A stretch of 64,000 nt of DNA from Methylobacter tundripaludum (lineage in GTDB: Bacteria > Pseudomonadota > Gammaproteobacteria > Methylococcales > Methylomonadaceae), in NCBI RefSeq assembly GCF_002934365.1, contig NZ_PTIY01000001.1:372001-436000 (forward strand), in the 5' to 3' direction. The notes below the pieces were generated by a model. That model saw nothing but the letters and a program-made list of their open reading frames with translations. It was not told the DNA's origin and made no database searches. Of this stretch, positions 33,368 through 43,776 are shown piece after piece (position 1 is the first letter of the stretch; each line of letters opens with the position of its first letter). Position numbers and translations under genes: made by a program.

Positions 33368-36107
33368 CTTGCGGCTGCTCGGTTGCCAGTTGCGGCGGCG
33401 CTTCGTCTACGGGCAGCAGAAAAAAGAACTGCGCCCCTCCGCCTTGCCGGTTGGCGGCGCCGATAACGCCGCCATGCGCGATAATGATAGCTTTGCAAAT
33501 AGCCAGACCCAGACCGACGCCGCTTTGCGCGCCTTCCCGGTGCACCCGGTAAAATTTATCGAACAGTTTTTCCTCTTCTCCCGGTGGTATGCCGGGGCCA
33601 CGATCCGCTATCGTGACCTTGAGCATGTGGGCGGAAATTTCGGCAATGATGTCGATGGGACTGCCCGCCGACGTATATTTGCAGGCATTTTCCAGCAGAT
33701 TGACCAGCACCTGCTCGATCAGCACCGCGTCGACGCGCACCAAACAGAGCTCATCCGGCAGCTTGGCGTTGACCGCGCGCCCGGCAAGTTGCTTGTGCAT
33801 TCGCGTCAACGTTCCGCCGACAATTTCATCCAGCGGATACCATTGCCGGTTCAGCGATGCCTGTCCTGCATCCAAACGAGCCATGTCCAGAATATTATTG
33901 GCCAGGTTCGACATACGCAGCGCTTCATCATAAATGGTCAGGCTCAACTCTTGCCGGTCCGGCGGGGTAAGCTGGGCGTCCTCTTCCACCAAGGTACTGG
34001 CTGCGCCGACGATGGATGCCAACGGTGTGCGTAAATCGTGGGAAATGGCGCTGAGCAAGGAATTGCGCAAGGTCTCGGATTCCATCCGCAATTGCGTCTG
34101 TTGCGCCTCATCGGCAAGACGCACCCGCTCAATGGTTTGGGCAATCTGGCTGATAAAAGTATCCAATAGCCGACGCTGTTCGGGCAGAAATACCCGGCGC
34201 AGATTGGCGGCGCGCAATACCAGCACACCGATGACGCCGCGAAAACCGGACATAGGAAAAAACACCGCCCCGGCTCCGGGCAAAGTATCGGTGCCTTGTC
34301 CGGCCATCTGACCGTGGTCAAAAACCCACTGCGCTACGCTGAGATCGCAATCGCGCAGGGATTCCGGGACTGGCGGGTCCAGCGGGTAGACTATCCGGCT
34401 GTCATCGGTGGGAAACAGCAAGACGCTGGCGCCGCCGAACTCCCCCTGAATATGACGCGCGGCGATTCTGGCGGTATCCGCTACGGTACGGCTGGCCGCC
34501 AGATCCTCGCTCAGTGCGTAAAGGACATTGGCGCGCCGTTCCCGATGCGAAGCAACCTTCGCCTGAGAGCGCATATTGCTGGTCAGATGGCTGATGATCA
34601 AGCCCACCAACAGCATAATGACGAATGTGACTAAATACTGGACATCCGCAACCGCAAAGGTATGAACCGGGTTTACAAACAGAAAATCGAATGCGGCAAC
34701 GCTCAACACCGAGGTCAGCACAGACGCCTCGCGGCCGAAACGCGCCGCCATGAAAACCACGCCCAGCAAATAGACCATGACCAAGTTAGCCGGTTCGAAT
34801 TTCCCGGACATCAGCCAGGCAACCGAACTGGTGCAAACCGTCATAGCCACCGCCCAGCCCCAATTTAACCAGCGCCGCTTGGCGCGCCCCCAGGGATAAC
34901 CGGAGCGCAGCACTTTTGCACCCGGCATTTCTTTCGGCTTTTTTTGCTCGGTTAAGTCTTCGCCGCGCGGGCTGCCCAGCAAATAGACGTTGATGTTATG
35001 GGCTTCGGTGATCAGGGTATCGACGACCGAGCCCAACACCCAGCGCTTCCAACCACGGCGGCCGGGTTTGCCCAGCACGATTTTGGTGACGTTGCGGCTT
35101 TTGGCAAACCCCAGGATTTCTTTGCTCATATCGGGGCCTGACAAGGTCACCGTTTCGGCGCCCAGCTGCTCGGCGAAACGCAGCACCCGCAACACCTCGT
35201 CGCGACGCTCGGCGGGCAGGCGTTGCAGCTCCGGCGTTTCCACGTAGGCCACGATCCAATGCGCATGAAGACTGGTAGCCAGCCGCTTGGCGGCGCGCAC
35301 CAGCCGCTCGGCGATAGCATTGGGGCCTATGCAGACCAATATCCTGTCGCCAACCTGCCAAACATCGCGTATCGCGTGGTCGTCCCGGTAGTCTTGCATT
35401 TGCGCATCGACCCGGTCGGCGGTCAGGCGTAAGGATAACTCCCGCAACGCAATCAGGTTGCCTTTGCGGAAGAAATTGTGCATCGCCCGCTCCGCCTGAT
35501 GAGGCACATAAACTTTGCCTTCCTTGAGCCTCAGCAATAATTCATCGGGCGGCAAATCAATCAATTCGACTTCGTCCGCCAGCTCGAATACCGTATCCGG
35601 CACGGTTTCCCTAACCTGCACGCCGGTGACCTGACCGACATCGTCATTCAGACTTTCCAGATGCTGGACGTTCAGCGTGCTGTAAACATCGATTCCGGCA
35701 TTCAGCAATTCTTCGACATCCTGCCAGCGCTTGGGATGACGGCAGCCTGGAGCGTTACTGTGCGCCAACTCGTCCACCAGGACCAGCGCCGGCCGGCGTT
35801 TCAGCGTGCCGTCCAGGTCGAACTCGCGCAGCACCGTACCGCGATGTTTCACCAGCTTAGGCGGCAGTACATCCAGGCCTTGTAATACCGCGACGGTTTC
35901 CTGCCGGTCGTGAGTTTCCACCAGACCCACCACCACATCGACGCCTTCAGCCCGCTTGGCTTGAGCCGCCAATAACATCGCGTAGGTTTTGCCAACACCC
36001 GCTGCCGCGCCGAAAAAAACCTTGAGTCGTCCGCGTCGTCGCTGGTTTTCCTCGCGCTCTACGCGGGCAAGCAGGGCGTCAGGGTCTGGTCGTGTGGAAT
36101 CGTTCAT
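33360..36107 (-). CDS. kdpD: KdpD sensor histidine kinase
   Basis: Membrane kinase sensing potassium or turgor and phosphorylating KdpE. From Met at 36,107 it has RPDPDALLARVEREE and Walker A VFFGAAAGVGKTYAM (the KdpD N-terminal domain) and a Usp-like domain. Four transmembrane helices follow (VAMTVCTSSVAWLM, LVMVYLLGVVFMA and two more), then GAF, HisKA (SAISHDLRTPLASIVGA) and HATPase (GVGLGLAICKAI). About 915 residues, normal. The longer upstream frame is repeat sequence, so the internal ATG with the E. coli-like start MN-x-RPDPD is used. Confidence 0.95.
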   Translation of the reverse strand: MNDSTRPDPDALLARVEREENQRRRGRLKVFFGAAAGVGKTYAMLLAAQAKRAEGVDVVVGLVETHDRQETVAVLQGLDVLPPKLVKHRGTVLREFDLDGTLKRRPALVLVDELAHSNAPGCRHPKRWQDVEELLNAGIDVYSTLNVQHLESLNDDVGQVTGVQVRETVPDTVFELADEVELIDLPPDELLLRLKEGKVYVPHQAERAMHNFFRKGNLIALRELSLRLTADRVDAQMQDYRDDHAIRDVWQVGDRILVCIGPNAIAERLVRAAKRLATSLHAHWIVAYVETPELQRLPAERRDEVLRVLRFAEQLGAETVTLSGPDMSKEILGFAKSRNVTKIVLGKPGRRGWKRWVLGSVVDTLITEAHNINVYLLGSPRGEDLTEQKKPKEMPGAKVLRSGYPWGRAKRRWLNWGWAVAMTVCTSSVAWLMSGKFEPANLVMVYLLGVVFMAARFGREASVLTSVLSVAAFDFLFVNPVHTFAVADVQYLVTFVIMLLVGLIISHLTSNMRSQAKVASHRERRANVLYALSEDLAASRTVADTARIAARHIQGEFGGASVLLFPTDDSRIVYPLDPPVPESLRDCDLSVAQWVFDHGQMAGQGTDTLPGAGAVFFPMSGFRGVIGVLVLRAANLRRVFLPEQRRLLDTFISQIAQTIERVRLADEAQQTQLRMESETLRNSLLSAISHDLRTPLASIVGAASTLVEEDAQLTPPDRQELSLTIYDEALRMSNLANNILDMARLDAGQASLNRQWYPLDEIVGGTLTRMHKQLAGRAVNAKLPDELCLVRVDAVLIEQVLVNLLENACKYTSAGSPIDIIAEISAHMLKVTIADRGPGIPPGEEEKLFDKFYRVHREGAQSGVGLGLAICKAIIIAHGGVIGAANRQGGGAQFFFLLPVDEAPPQLATEQPQDE

Positions 36108-36377
36108 AGTGTGTATTGTGCATTGTGCATTGTGCGTTTGGAGTTCAAAGCTGGCTTTGCCTACATGGACAGATATTTGCTCCTGCAATATCTGCATTCA
36201 CCACATCCCTGTGGATTATGTAGGTAAGGGGCGTGAGCACGACTGCAAGGATGCAGGAGATAGAGCAACGCAGGGAGCGGTTGCCGAGGAGCGGAAGCTT
36301 TGAACAATTTATATGTACAAGGCTAGCCTTGTACTCCGGTATGCTGTCAACGCCGATTTTGTGATTCGTGCCGGACT
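36108..36377. repeat. Repeat-derived spacer between kdpC and kdpD
   Basis: This 270-nt gap contains a TTGTGCATTGTGCATTGTG microsatellite next to the kdpD start, a repeat-like block (GAGCAACGCAGGGAGCGGTTGCC), and a perfect 20-nt palindrome at 36,315-36,334 (GTACAAGGCT and complement). Kdp genes are normally almost contiguous. I read it as an insertion of dispersed repeat elements and see no gene. Confidence 0.6.
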
Positions 36378-36953
36378 TCATTTAAGACGCTGATCCAAAG
36401 CCAAATTCAATTTCAGTACATTAACCCGGGGTTCGCCCAACACGCCCCATTGTCGCGTTTGTGTATAACGATCAACCAGTTCACGCACACTGTCCGGCGA
36501 CAAATGCCGGGCTATCGCAACGCGGTTGATTTGATAGACAGCGGCGGCAGGGCTGATGTGAGGATCAAGCCCGCTGGCCGAGGCGGTCACCAAATCCGCA
36601 GGTACAGCTTCCGAATGGCTGGGGTCGGCATCGCGTAACGCTTTGATGCGCGCCTGAACGGCGTCTATCAGTGCAGGATTGATAGGGCCTTGATTGGAGC
36701 CGCTGGAGGCTCCGCCGTTATAGGGAATAGGCGACGTTGCCGAAGGCCGTCCCCAAAAATATTCGGGACGGCTAAACGCTTGGCCGATTAATTCGGAACC
36801 GAGCGGTTTCTCGTCACTGCCGAGCAAACTGCCGTTTGCCTGGGTGGGAAAAAGCAATTGTGCGCTAAGCGTGACTAATAGCGGATAGACAACGCCAGTC
36901 AATGCGGTCAAGCATAATAGTAAGATTAATGCAGGTTTGATGGTGGTTTGCAT
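36378..36953 (-). CDS. kdpC: KdpC subunit of potassium-transporting ATPase
   Basis: Single-pass chaperone-like subunit stabilising KdpB nucleotide binding. The 191-residue protein has one N-terminal helix ([22 protein letters not shown]). Family motifs are [35 protein letters not shown] and [16 protein letters not shown]. Normal length. Separated from kdpB by a 145-nt gap with a palindromic repeat. Confidence 0.96.
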   Translation of the reverse strand: MQTTIKPALILLLCLTALTGVVYPLLVTLSAQLLFPTQANGSLLGSDEKPLGSELIGQAFSRPEYFWGRPSATSPIPYNGGASSGSNQGPINPALIDAVQARIKALRDADPSHSEAVPADLVTASASGLDPHISPAAAVYQINRVAIARHLSPDSVRELVDRYTQTRQWGVLGEPRVNVLKLNLALDQRLK

Positions 36954-36995
36954 GGATAATTCCTGTGATTTTAGTTTGATAAGATGCGACGTGTT

Positions 36996-37029
36996 CGCTG
37001 GTTCCCAAGCTCCAGCTTGGGAACCAGCG
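36996..37029. repeat. 16-bp-arm palindromic repeat between kdpB and kdpC
   Basis: CGCTGGTTCCCAAGCT and its complement are separated by 2 nt. Just downstream is CCCTCACCC...CCCTCTCCC with GGAGAAGG, another common repeat type. Strong hairpin potential inside the operon could lower kdpC expression. Confidence 0.7.
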
Positions 37030-37098
37030 CAAATAGGCTTTTTCCTATGTTAATTTCCCCTCACCCAACCCTCTCCCTTTGGAGAAGGCTTTCTTTAA

Positions 37099-39168
37099 TC
37101 AGAACGGTAGCGCCGTTAAACCAAGATCGATCAACTTAATCCCTATAAACGGCACGATAACGCCGCCGCCACCGTAAACCAGCAAGTTATTGCGCAACAG
37201 TGCTTCCGCACTTTGCGGCCGGTAAGTCACGCCTTTCAAGGCCAAAGGAATCAAGGCGACGATAATCAGGGCATTAAAAATAACCGCCGAAAGTATCGCG
37301 TTGTCCGGGCTGCTGAGCCCCATGATATTCAGCGCGCCAAGTTGCGGATAAGTGCTGGCGAACGCGGCCGGAACGATCGCGAAATACTTGGCCAAGTCAT
37401 TAGCCAGACTAAACGTGGTCAACGCGCCGCGCGTCATCAGCATTTGTTTGCCGGTCTCGACGATTTCGATCAGCTTGGTGGGGTTGGAATCGAGATCGAC
37501 CATGTTACCGGCTTCCTTGGCCGCTTGGGTACCCGAATTCATCGCCACCGCCACATCGGCCTGGGCCAACGCCGGGGCGTCGTTGGTGCCGTCGCCGGTC
37601 ATCGCCACCAGACGGCCTTCGGCCTGCTGTTCGCGGATCAGTTTGAGTTTGGCTTCCGGCGTCGCCTCGGCTAAAAAGTCATCGACGCCCGCTTCGGCCG
37701 CAATCGCCGCTGCGGTCAGGCGGTTATCGCCGGTGATCATGATCGTTCTAATGCCCATATTCCGCAGCTCGACAAAACGCTCCTTGATGCCGCCTTTAAC
37801 CGTATCTTTCAGCTCAATGACACCCAACACCTGTATGCCGTCAACAACCAGCAGCGGCGTGCTGCCCCGGCGTGCAACAACATCGGCGATGCGTGTCGCT
37901 TCCTCCGGAAATTTTGCCTGCAGGTCTTCGACATAGCCGCGTATCGCATCGGCAGCGCCTTTGCGAATCTGGCGCTCGCCGATATTGACGCCGCTCATCC
38001 GGGTTTGCGCGCTGAAGGCGACAAACGTCGCATTTAGATCGTGAATATTGCGCTCCCGGATGCCGAATTTCTGCTTGGCAAGAATAATGATGCTGCGGCC
38101 TTCCGGCGTTTCATCGGCCAGCGTCGCCAGTTGCGCGGCGTCAGCCAATTCTTTTTCGGTGGTCTCGCCGATCGGTATAAAAGCCGAGGCTTGACGGTTG
38201 CCCAGCGTAATCGTGCCGGTTTTGTCCAGCAGCAACACATCCACGTCTCCGGCCGCTTCAATCGCCCGTCCCGAGGTGGCGATCACGTTTTTCTGCATCA
38301 TCCGCCCGATACCGGCAACACCAATAGCGGACAGCAATCCGCCGATGGTCGTAGGAATCAGGCAAACCAGCAACGCCACCAGTACGGTGATCGAAACCGG
38401 CGTACCGGATTTGGCGATTTCCACGCTGTACAGTGAAAACGGCAACAGCGTCACGGTGGTCAGCAAAAAGATCAGCGTCAACGCGACCAGCAAGATAGTC
38501 AGGGCAATTTCATTGGGCGTTTTTTGCCGCGATGCGCTTTCCACCATCGCAATCATACGGTCCAGGAAGGCTTCGCCGGGATTGACCACAATCCGCGCCA
38601 CTAGCCAGTCGGACAACACCCGCGTACCGCCGGTTACCGAGCTGAAATCTCCGCCCGATTCACGGATCACCGGCGCACTTTCGCCGGTGATAGCGCTTTC
38701 ATCGACACTGGCCGCGCCGTCGATGACTTCGCCGTCGGCGGGTACAAAGTCGCCCGCTTCAATCAATACAATGTCGCCGCGCCGTAACGAGGTGCTGGCA
38801 ACCTTCGCGTAATCCGTACTGTAATGCGCTTCGTCCAGTTTCTTCGCCATGATGTCGCGCTTGGCGCTGCGCAACGATGCCGCTTGCGCCTTGCTGCGGC
38901 CTTCTGCGACGCTTTCCGCGAAGTTGGCGAACAACACCGTGAACCAAAGCCAGAAGGTTACGGCCAGCATGAAGCCGGTTTGCGCATGGTCTCCTGAATA
39001 CAACTCCCACAGCCATAGCCCGGTGGTCAGCAAACTGCCGATATAGACCACGAACATTACCGGGTTTTTCCATTGCTGTTGGGGAGCCAGTTTGCGCAGG
39101 GTATCGCCTAGCGCATCCACCAGGATCTGCCTGCTAAATAGCTGTTGCGTATGTTTTTTCTTGCTCAT
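37099..39168 (-). CDS. kdpB: KdpB catalytic subunit of potassium-transporting P-type ATPase
   Basis: Catalytic P-type ATPase subunit of the Kdp potassium pump. The 689-residue protein has [24 protein letters not shown] (actuator), [17 protein letters not shown] (helix 4), the phosphorylation site [14 protein letters not shown], and [49 protein letters not shown] (hinge and family-specific tail). Length is normal. Confidence 0.97.
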   Translation of the reverse strand: MSKKKHTQQLFSRQILVDALGDTLRKLAPQQQWKNPVMFVVYIGSLLTTGLWLWELYSGDHAQTGFMLAVTFWLWFTVLFANFAESVAEGRSKAQAASLRSAKRDIMAKKLDEAHYSTDYAKVASTSLRRGDIVLIEAGDFVPADGEVIDGAASVDESAITGESAPVIRESGGDFSSVTGGTRVLSDWLVARIVVNPGEAFLDRMIAMVESASRQKTPNEIALTILLVALTLIFLLTTVTLLPFSLYSVEIAKSGTPVSITVLVALLVCLIPTTIGGLLSAIGVAGIGRMMQKNVIATSGRAIEAAGDVDVLLLDKTGTITLGNRQASAFIPIGETTEKELADAAQLATLADETPEGRSIIILAKQKFGIRERNIHDLNATFVAFSAQTRMSGVNIGERQIRKGAADAIRGYVEDLQAKFPEEATRIADVVARRGSTPLLVVDGIQVLGVIELKDTVKGGIKERFVELRNMGIRTIMITGDNRLTAAAIAAEAGVDDFLAEATPEAKLKLIREQQAEGRLVAMTGDGTNDAPALAQADVAVAMNSGTQAAKEAGNMVDLDSNPTKLIEIVETGKQMLMTRGALTTFSLANDLAKYFAIVPAAFASTYPQLGALNIMGLSSPDNAILSAVIFNALIIVALIPLALKGVTYRPQSAEALLRNNLLVYGGGGVIVPFIGIKLIDLGLTALPF

Positions 39169-39240
39169 AGCCTGTTTCTCTTATTGCTTAAATTCATATA
39201 AACCACGACGACTTCCCATTTATGGCAGAACAAGTGTCGA

Positions 39241-39350
39241 GGCTTAACCGTTCGTCCTGAGCTTGTCGAAGGGCGGGCGGTTAAGCCGGTCATGGTTCGA
39301 CAAGGCTCTCCTGAGTTTATCGAAGGGCTCACCACGAACGACTTAACCTT
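39241..39350. repeat. Dispersed repeat pair in the kdpA-kdpB gap
   Basis: GGCTTAACCG and CGGTTAAGCC flank a GTTCGTCCTGAGCTTGTCGAAG core. An adjacent partly inverted copy reads GTTCGACAAGG...CTGAG...TCGAAGGGC...CGAACG. This is the same TCCTGAGC...GTCGAAG family found inside rsmG. It lies in a 230-nt gap in an operon that is normally compact. Confidence 0.7.
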
Positions 39351-39398
39351 AAAACTGCCCCCGTGTTAAATTGAAAGCCACCACGAAGCCGTTAACTT

Positions 39399-41144
39399 CT
39401 AACTTTTTGCTGCAACCATGATTAAATGCTCGACCACCGGCCCTAAAGCCAATGCGGGTACGAACGTCAGCGCACCGACCAACAGCACGGTACCGATCAG
39501 CAGCATCACGAACAGCGGCGTATGCGTAGGCAAGGTGCCGACGGTGGTCGGCACGGTCTTTTTTGCCGCCAATGAGCCGGCAATGGCGAGTACCGGGACA
39601 ATGATTCCATAGCGTCCGACCAGCATCGCGGTAGCCAGGGCTATGTTATAAAACGGGGAATTGGCGCTAAGACCGGCAAAAGCGCTGCCGTTGTTACCCG
39701 CAGCCGAGGAAAATGCGTAAAGAATTTCACTGAACCCATGCGCGCCGGGATTGGCGACCGCTGTTTTCCCCGCCTCCAGCATGACCGCCAACGCCGTCCC
39801 GCCCAGAATAAAAAAGGCCGGAATCAAAATTACGATAGCCGCCATTTTTACCTCGAAAGCCTCGATTTTTTTGCCGAGATACTCCGGGGTGCGGCCTATC
39901 ATCAAACCGGCGACAAATACCGCGATCAGCGCAAAAATCAACATCCCGTAAAGACCGGAACCGACGCCGCCGAAAATGACTTCGCCCAGCTGAATCAGCC
40001 ACATCGGAACCAAACCGCCCAGCGGCGTATAGGAATCGTGCATCGAATTGACCGAACCGTTGGATGCCGCTGTCGTCGCAGTCGCCCAGATCGCTGAATT
40101 GACGATGCCGAACCGCGTTTCCTTGCCTTCCATGTTGCCGCCGGACTGACCGACGCCGACGCTTTGCTCGACTCCAAGCTTGGCCAGCCCAGGATTACCG
40201 CCTTGCTCAAGACTGACCGTGACAAATACCAAGCTGATTAGAACCAGCGTCATCGCAGCCAAAATGGCCCAGCCCTGGCGCGGGTCGCCGACCATCACGC
40301 CAAAGGTATGGCACAGCGCCGCCGGGATCAGCAAGATCGCCAGCATTTCCAGGAAATTGGACAGCGGCGTCGGGTTTTCAAAAGGGTGCGCAGAGTTGGC
40401 GTTAAAAAAACCGCCGCCGTTGGTACCCAGTTGTTTGATCGCGATTTGCGAGGCGGCAGGGCCTAGCGCCAAGGTTTGCGTGTTATTTTCCGTTGCCGTA
40501 CCGACCTGCTCGACCAACGGAACGGTTTGGTAAGGTTTGAAGGTTTGCACCACGCCTTGCCCAACCAACGCCAACGCCAACACGAACGACAGCGGCAGCA
40601 GGATATACAGCGTGCCGCGCGTCAGATCGACCCAGAAGTTGCCGATGGCGTCCGCATGAGTGCGTTGAAAGCCGCGTATCATCGCGATCAAAACCGCCAT
40701 GCCGGTGGCGGCCGAAACGAAGTTCTGCACGCTCAGCCCCAGCATCTGGGTCAGATAACTCATCGTCGTTTCGCCGCCGTAACCCTGCCAATTAGTGTTA
40801 GTCGCAAAACTGACCGCCGTGTTGAATGCCGAATCGACCGTTACATGAGGCATCTGCTGCGGATTCAGCGGCAGATAGGCTTGCAGCATTTGCAAGGCAA
40901 ATACCGCCAGCCCGCCGAACAAATTAAACCAGAGCAGGGCGGCTGTGTAGCCTTTCCAGCCCATCTCCTGTTCCGGGTTAACGCCGCTCAAACGATAAAA
41001 CCCCGTTTCCAAAGGCCCCAATATTCGCTTGAGAAATAGCGGGCGATTTTCATACACCGCCGCCATATAAACGCCCAACGGCTTAGCCAGCAGCAACAGG
41101 GCGACAAAATACAGACTGATTTGAAATAAGCCGTTTGCAGTCAT
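39399..41144 (-). CDS. kdpA: KdpA potassium-binding/channel subunit
   Basis: Potassium-selective channel-like subunit of the Kdp pump, with about ten membrane helices. The 581-residue protein contains the four selectivity-filter-related segments, e.g. TNTNWQGYGGE-like (ATNTNWQGYGGETTMSY), LGTNGGGFFNANSAHPFENPT, AAGNNGSAFAGLSANSPFYN. The start codon overlaps the kdpF stop (TAATG). Confidence 0.97.
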   Translation of the reverse strand: MTANGLFQISLYFVALLLLAKPLGVYMAAVYENRPLFLKRILGPLETGFYRLSGVNPEQEMGWKGYTAALLWFNLFGGLAVFALQMLQAYLPLNPQQMPHVTVDSAFNTAVSFATNTNWQGYGGETTMSYLTQMLGLSVQNFVSAATGMAVLIAMIRGFQRTHADAIGNFWVDLTRGTLYILLPLSFVLALALVGQGVVQTFKPYQTVPLVEQVGTATENNTQTLALGPAASQIAIKQLGTNGGGFFNANSAHPFENPTPLSNFLEMLAILLIPAALCHTFGVMVGDPRQGWAILAAMTLVLISLVFVTVSLEQGGNPGLAKLGVEQSVGVGQSGGNMEGKETRFGIVNSAIWATATTAASNGSVNSMHDSYTPLGGLVPMWLIQLGEVIFGGVGSGLYGMLIFALIAVFVAGLMIGRTPEYLGKKIEAFEVKMAAIVILIPAFFILGGTALAVMLEAGKTAVANPGAHGFSEILYAFSSAAGNNGSAFAGLSANSPFYNIALATAMLVGRYGIIVPVLAIAGSLAAKKTVPTTVGTLPTHTPLFVMLLIGTVLLVGALTFVPALALGPVVEHLIMVAAKS

Positions 41145-41233
41145 TAGAATTTCTCCGGGTAAAATAACGCCACCAACAGATAAACGAATAATGCGAATGC
41201 GAGCAAGCCGCTCAAGCTGTAAATAAAGGTCAT
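41144..41233 (-). CDS. kdpF: KdpF small membrane subunit
   Basis: A 29-residue frame begins MTFIYSLSGLLAFALFVYLL and ends VALFYPEKF. It is a single hydrophobic helix of the kind that stabilises KdpABC. Its TAA overlaps the kdpA ATG, and it is the first gene of the operon. Too short for most gene callers. Confidence 0.93.
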   Translation of the reverse strand: MTFIYSLSGLLAFALFVYLLVALFYPEKF

Positions 41234-41283
41234 GATTGCCTCTCTTTTATGGAGATTCCGAGAGGTTAATGTAACGCGGTTGT

Positions 41284-41310
41284 TATAAAAAAACTGTAAA
41301 AATAAGCGGG
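41284..41310 (-). promoter_or_regulatory. T-rich candidate KdpE operator upstream of kdpF
   Basis: On the minus strand this reads CTTATTTTTACAG followed by TTTTTTTATAACA, similar to the T-rich KdpE site of E. coli (TTTATA...TTTTTTTACA). It starts about 50 nt before the kdpF start. Binding is inferred. Confidence 0.4.
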
Positions 41311-41490
41311 TATACAGTTAACAACGTTCTGGAGACACAATAATTAGGACTGCTGGTATTCCTTTGAATTCCAGGAAAGGATTTTCACCTTGCAAGAAAT
41401 GGCAAGCGTCGCTGGCCTCAGACAAGCCCATTAATCAGGATGGGACGCGCTGCTCTATCCTTGTCCGCGCGTCATATGGGCATTTTATAA

Positions 41491-42480
41491 CTACAGCCAG
41501 CCGGCTTTTTTCAGGCGCAAATACAGCAGCAGGCTGCACAGCGTCACGCCGCCAACCACCGCCGGATAGCTGTATTCCCAATCCAGCTCCGGCATGTGCC
41601 GGAAATTCATGCCGTACCAGCTGAATACCATCGTGGGTATCGCCAGGATCGCCCCCCAACCGGCCAGCCGTTTGACGACTTCGTTCTGGCGCACCGTCTC
41701 AAAGGTCAGATGGACCTGCATCGCCGCGAGCAGCATCTCGCGCATGCCGTGAATCGCTTGGTCGATGCGTTTGATGTGATCGGCAATATCGCGGAAATAC
41801 ACCTGCACATCATTGGGAATAAGCCCTCTATGAAAGCGCATCAGTTCGTTGCAAATATCGATGACCGGGTTAATCGCACCTTCAAGCAACAGCAACTCGC
41901 GCTTCAGTTCGTAAAGACCTTCTATGGTCTGCCGGCTGGGCCGGTATTCAAATATCGCCGACTCCAGCACATCGAACCGCTGCTGCAAGCCGTCGATAAC
42001 CGGCACATAGTTATCGACGATGAAATCCATGATCGAATACAGTACAAATCCGGGCCCTTTGGCCAATTGCTGCGGCATGGCCTCGCAACGCTCCCTGACT
42101 TTGCTGTGACTGCGCGAAGCGCCGTGCCTGACCGTCACCAGGAAACGCGGCCCGAGGAAAATATGGGTTTCGCCAAACTCGACCTGCTTTTCCGCAAGAT
42201 GGGCGGTATGCAACACCATGAACAGCGATTCGCCGTATTCCTCGATTTTCGGACGCTGGTGCGCTCTACAGGCGTCTTCGACAGCCAAGTCATGCAACCC
42301 GAATTCCAGCTGGATCTTTGCCAACAGCTCGCTGTCCGCCTCGCACAAACCCAGCCAGACAAAAGTGTGTTCCCGTTGCAACACTTCGCTGATGTCTTCG
42401 ATACTCACGTCGCCGATACTGACGCCGTTTTGATAGGCCACGCATCTCATGACCCTGCTGTTGTCAATTTGTCCCGTCAA
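41491..42480 (-). CDS. corA: CorA family magnesium/cobalt transporter
   Basis: Pentameric divalent-cation channel. The 329-residue protein has the long cytoplasmic N-terminal domain, then two C-terminal helices (LAGWGAILAIPTMVFSWYGMNF and YPAVVGGVTLCSLLLYLRL). The pore motif YGMNF is intact, and MPELDW fills the periplasmic loop. Mg2+ is the usual ion, though some family members carry Co2+, Ni2+ or Zn2+. A lipoprotein gene lies 12 nt upstream on the same strand. Confidence 0.93.
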   Translation of the reverse strand: MTGQIDNSRVMRCVAYQNGVSIGDVSIEDISEVLQREHTFVWLGLCEADSELLAKIQLEFGLHDLAVEDACRAHQRPKIEEYGESLFMVLHTAHLAEKQVEFGETHIFLGPRFLVTVRHGASRSHSKVRERCEAMPQQLAKGPGFVLYSIMDFIVDNYVPVIDGLQQRFDVLESAIFEYRPSRQTIEGLYELKRELLLLEGAINPVIDICNELMRFHRGLIPNDVQVYFRDIADHIKRIDQAIHGMREMLLAAMQVHLTFETVRQNEVVKRLAGWGAILAIPTMVFSWYGMNFRHMPELDWEYSYPAVVGGVTLCSLLLYLRLKKAGWL

Positions 42481-42492
42481 AAGTTTCTCCCG

Positions 42493-43704
42493 TTATTTGG
42501 CAATGGTAATGGACGGCGCGCCCTGTTTTCCCAAGTCGGTCATCGTCATTTGAAAAATCTGGTACAGCAAGCGGAATCCCTCGCGATTCCATTGATAGCC
42601 GGTTTCCGGCAGCAACGCATAATAATGTTCGCCGAACTTGACGCTCAGATCGGCCGCCGCCGGCTCGTTATCGCCGACCAGCAAGGACAGGGTATTAACC
42701 GGATTCTCGCTGACACCGGGTGTTTGCGGATGTTTGGCTACGGCATATTCGGGGTCGTCGCTGATGGACTGGCCGATAAAATTCAGCACATTATGAAAAC
42801 TGCGCAAGCGAAAGACTCCGTGTATCGGCCATTCGCCGCCCGGATATCCGGGGCGGATATCGACGCTGACATCATTAACCGCCCCTTGGTCGGCTTCTTC
42901 ATGCAAACGGATGCGCTCCTCGTTGCTCAACGTCGCCGGATCGTAATTGGTCAACAGGATATGCCCTGTCACCCGCTTACTCAGCACAATTTGCTTACGC
43001 TCGGCCTGATATTCGACCTTGAAGTCTTTTTGCAACGCGGCCATTTGTTCCGCCGTCAACGATTCGGCCGGCAAGGTCCAATGCTGATCAAACATCAACG
43101 GTTCGACAAACAGTTTGTGTCTGTCCTGGATCGACGACAAATGCAGCACGGCTTGCCGGAACAACCGGTAGCCTTCGGCATCGCCGGGTTTGTTCAGGTA
43201 AACGCCGCTCTGGCTGCCGCCGTTAACCCGCAGTTCGCCTGCCAGCAGACGCAGAATCAAGTCCACATCAACGCCTTGGCGCAACAGCATGGTCAGCTTG
43301 TTTTCCTGAAACGGCGTCAGCAACCGGCGGGTAAACTCCTCGCCCTCGATCGGCACGATGCTGATAGTCGGGTTCTCGGACATCGTGCCGCCAAACACCG
43401 GCGTCAATAACGAGCCGGTCTCACCGGTAAACGCCGGCGTCGCCCCGGCATTAAATTGGAAATTAAACGTCGCGGCAATATTGGAAACGCCGGTGAAATG
43501 CAAGGGCTGATGCTGATGGGAGCGGGCAATATTCAACAGCAGCTGTTTGGACAGAATGTCGGTTGTTGTCTTGTCGTATTCGATGACCGCCCGATCCAGC
43601 GCCATCGGTGAAAAGCAACCTTGCAGGCCGCATAAAGCCAGTATCGTCAGCCACCTTGCAGGGGCTTTGGTCAATACTAAAGACGGGGAGAAATTAAAAA
43701 GCAT
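42493..43704 (-). CDS. Predicted lipoprotein of unknown function
   Basis: The 403-residue protein starts with a hydrophobic segment and lipobox WLTILALCGLQGCFSP, so it is probably a lipoprotein with Cys30 as the lipidation site. The remainder shows alternating strand and helix with no domain I recognise. A repeated-looking motif is ANDVSVDIRPGYPGGEWPIHGVFRLRSFHNVLNFIG. It lies directly upstream of corA, 12 nt apart, and may be co-transcribed. A long open frame on the opposite strand spans this gene and corA but is rejected. Confidence 0.75.
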   Translation of the reverse strand: MLFNFSPSLVLTKAPARWLTILALCGLQGCFSPMALDRAVIEYDKTTTDILSKQLLLNIARSHQHQPLHFTGVSNIAATFNFQFNAGATPAFTGETGSLLTPVFGGTMSENPTISIVPIEGEEFTRRLLTPFQENKLTMLLRQGVDVDLILRLLAGELRVNGGSQSGVYLNKPGDAEGYRLFRQAVLHLSSIQDRHKLFVEPLMFDQHWTLPAESLTAEQMAALQKDFKVEYQAERKQIVLSKRVTGHILLTNYDPATLSNEERIRLHEEADQGAVNDVSVDIRPGYPGGEWPIHGVFRLRSFHNVLNFIGQSISDDPEYAVAKHPQTPGVSENPVNTLSLLVGDNEPAAADLSVKFGEHYYALLPETGYQWNREGFRLLYQIFQMTMTDLGKQGAPSITIAK

Positions 43705-43776
43705 ATCGTTCCTTTGAATTTGGCAATTAAGTTTGCATTTTACAGGCGCTAAAACACAATTCGATTGTAACTGATG

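Noticed and set aside
36145-36381. 78-codon minus-strand frame between kdpC and kdpD
   Set aside because: Made of dispersed repeat sequence and a palindrome, with no protein signature.
41596-43410. 604-codon open frame on the plus strand opposite corA and the lipoprotein gene
   Set aside because: It runs antisense across two supported genes, has His/Gln/Arg-rich composition without motifs, and lacks a ribosome site. It is a by-product of codon bias.
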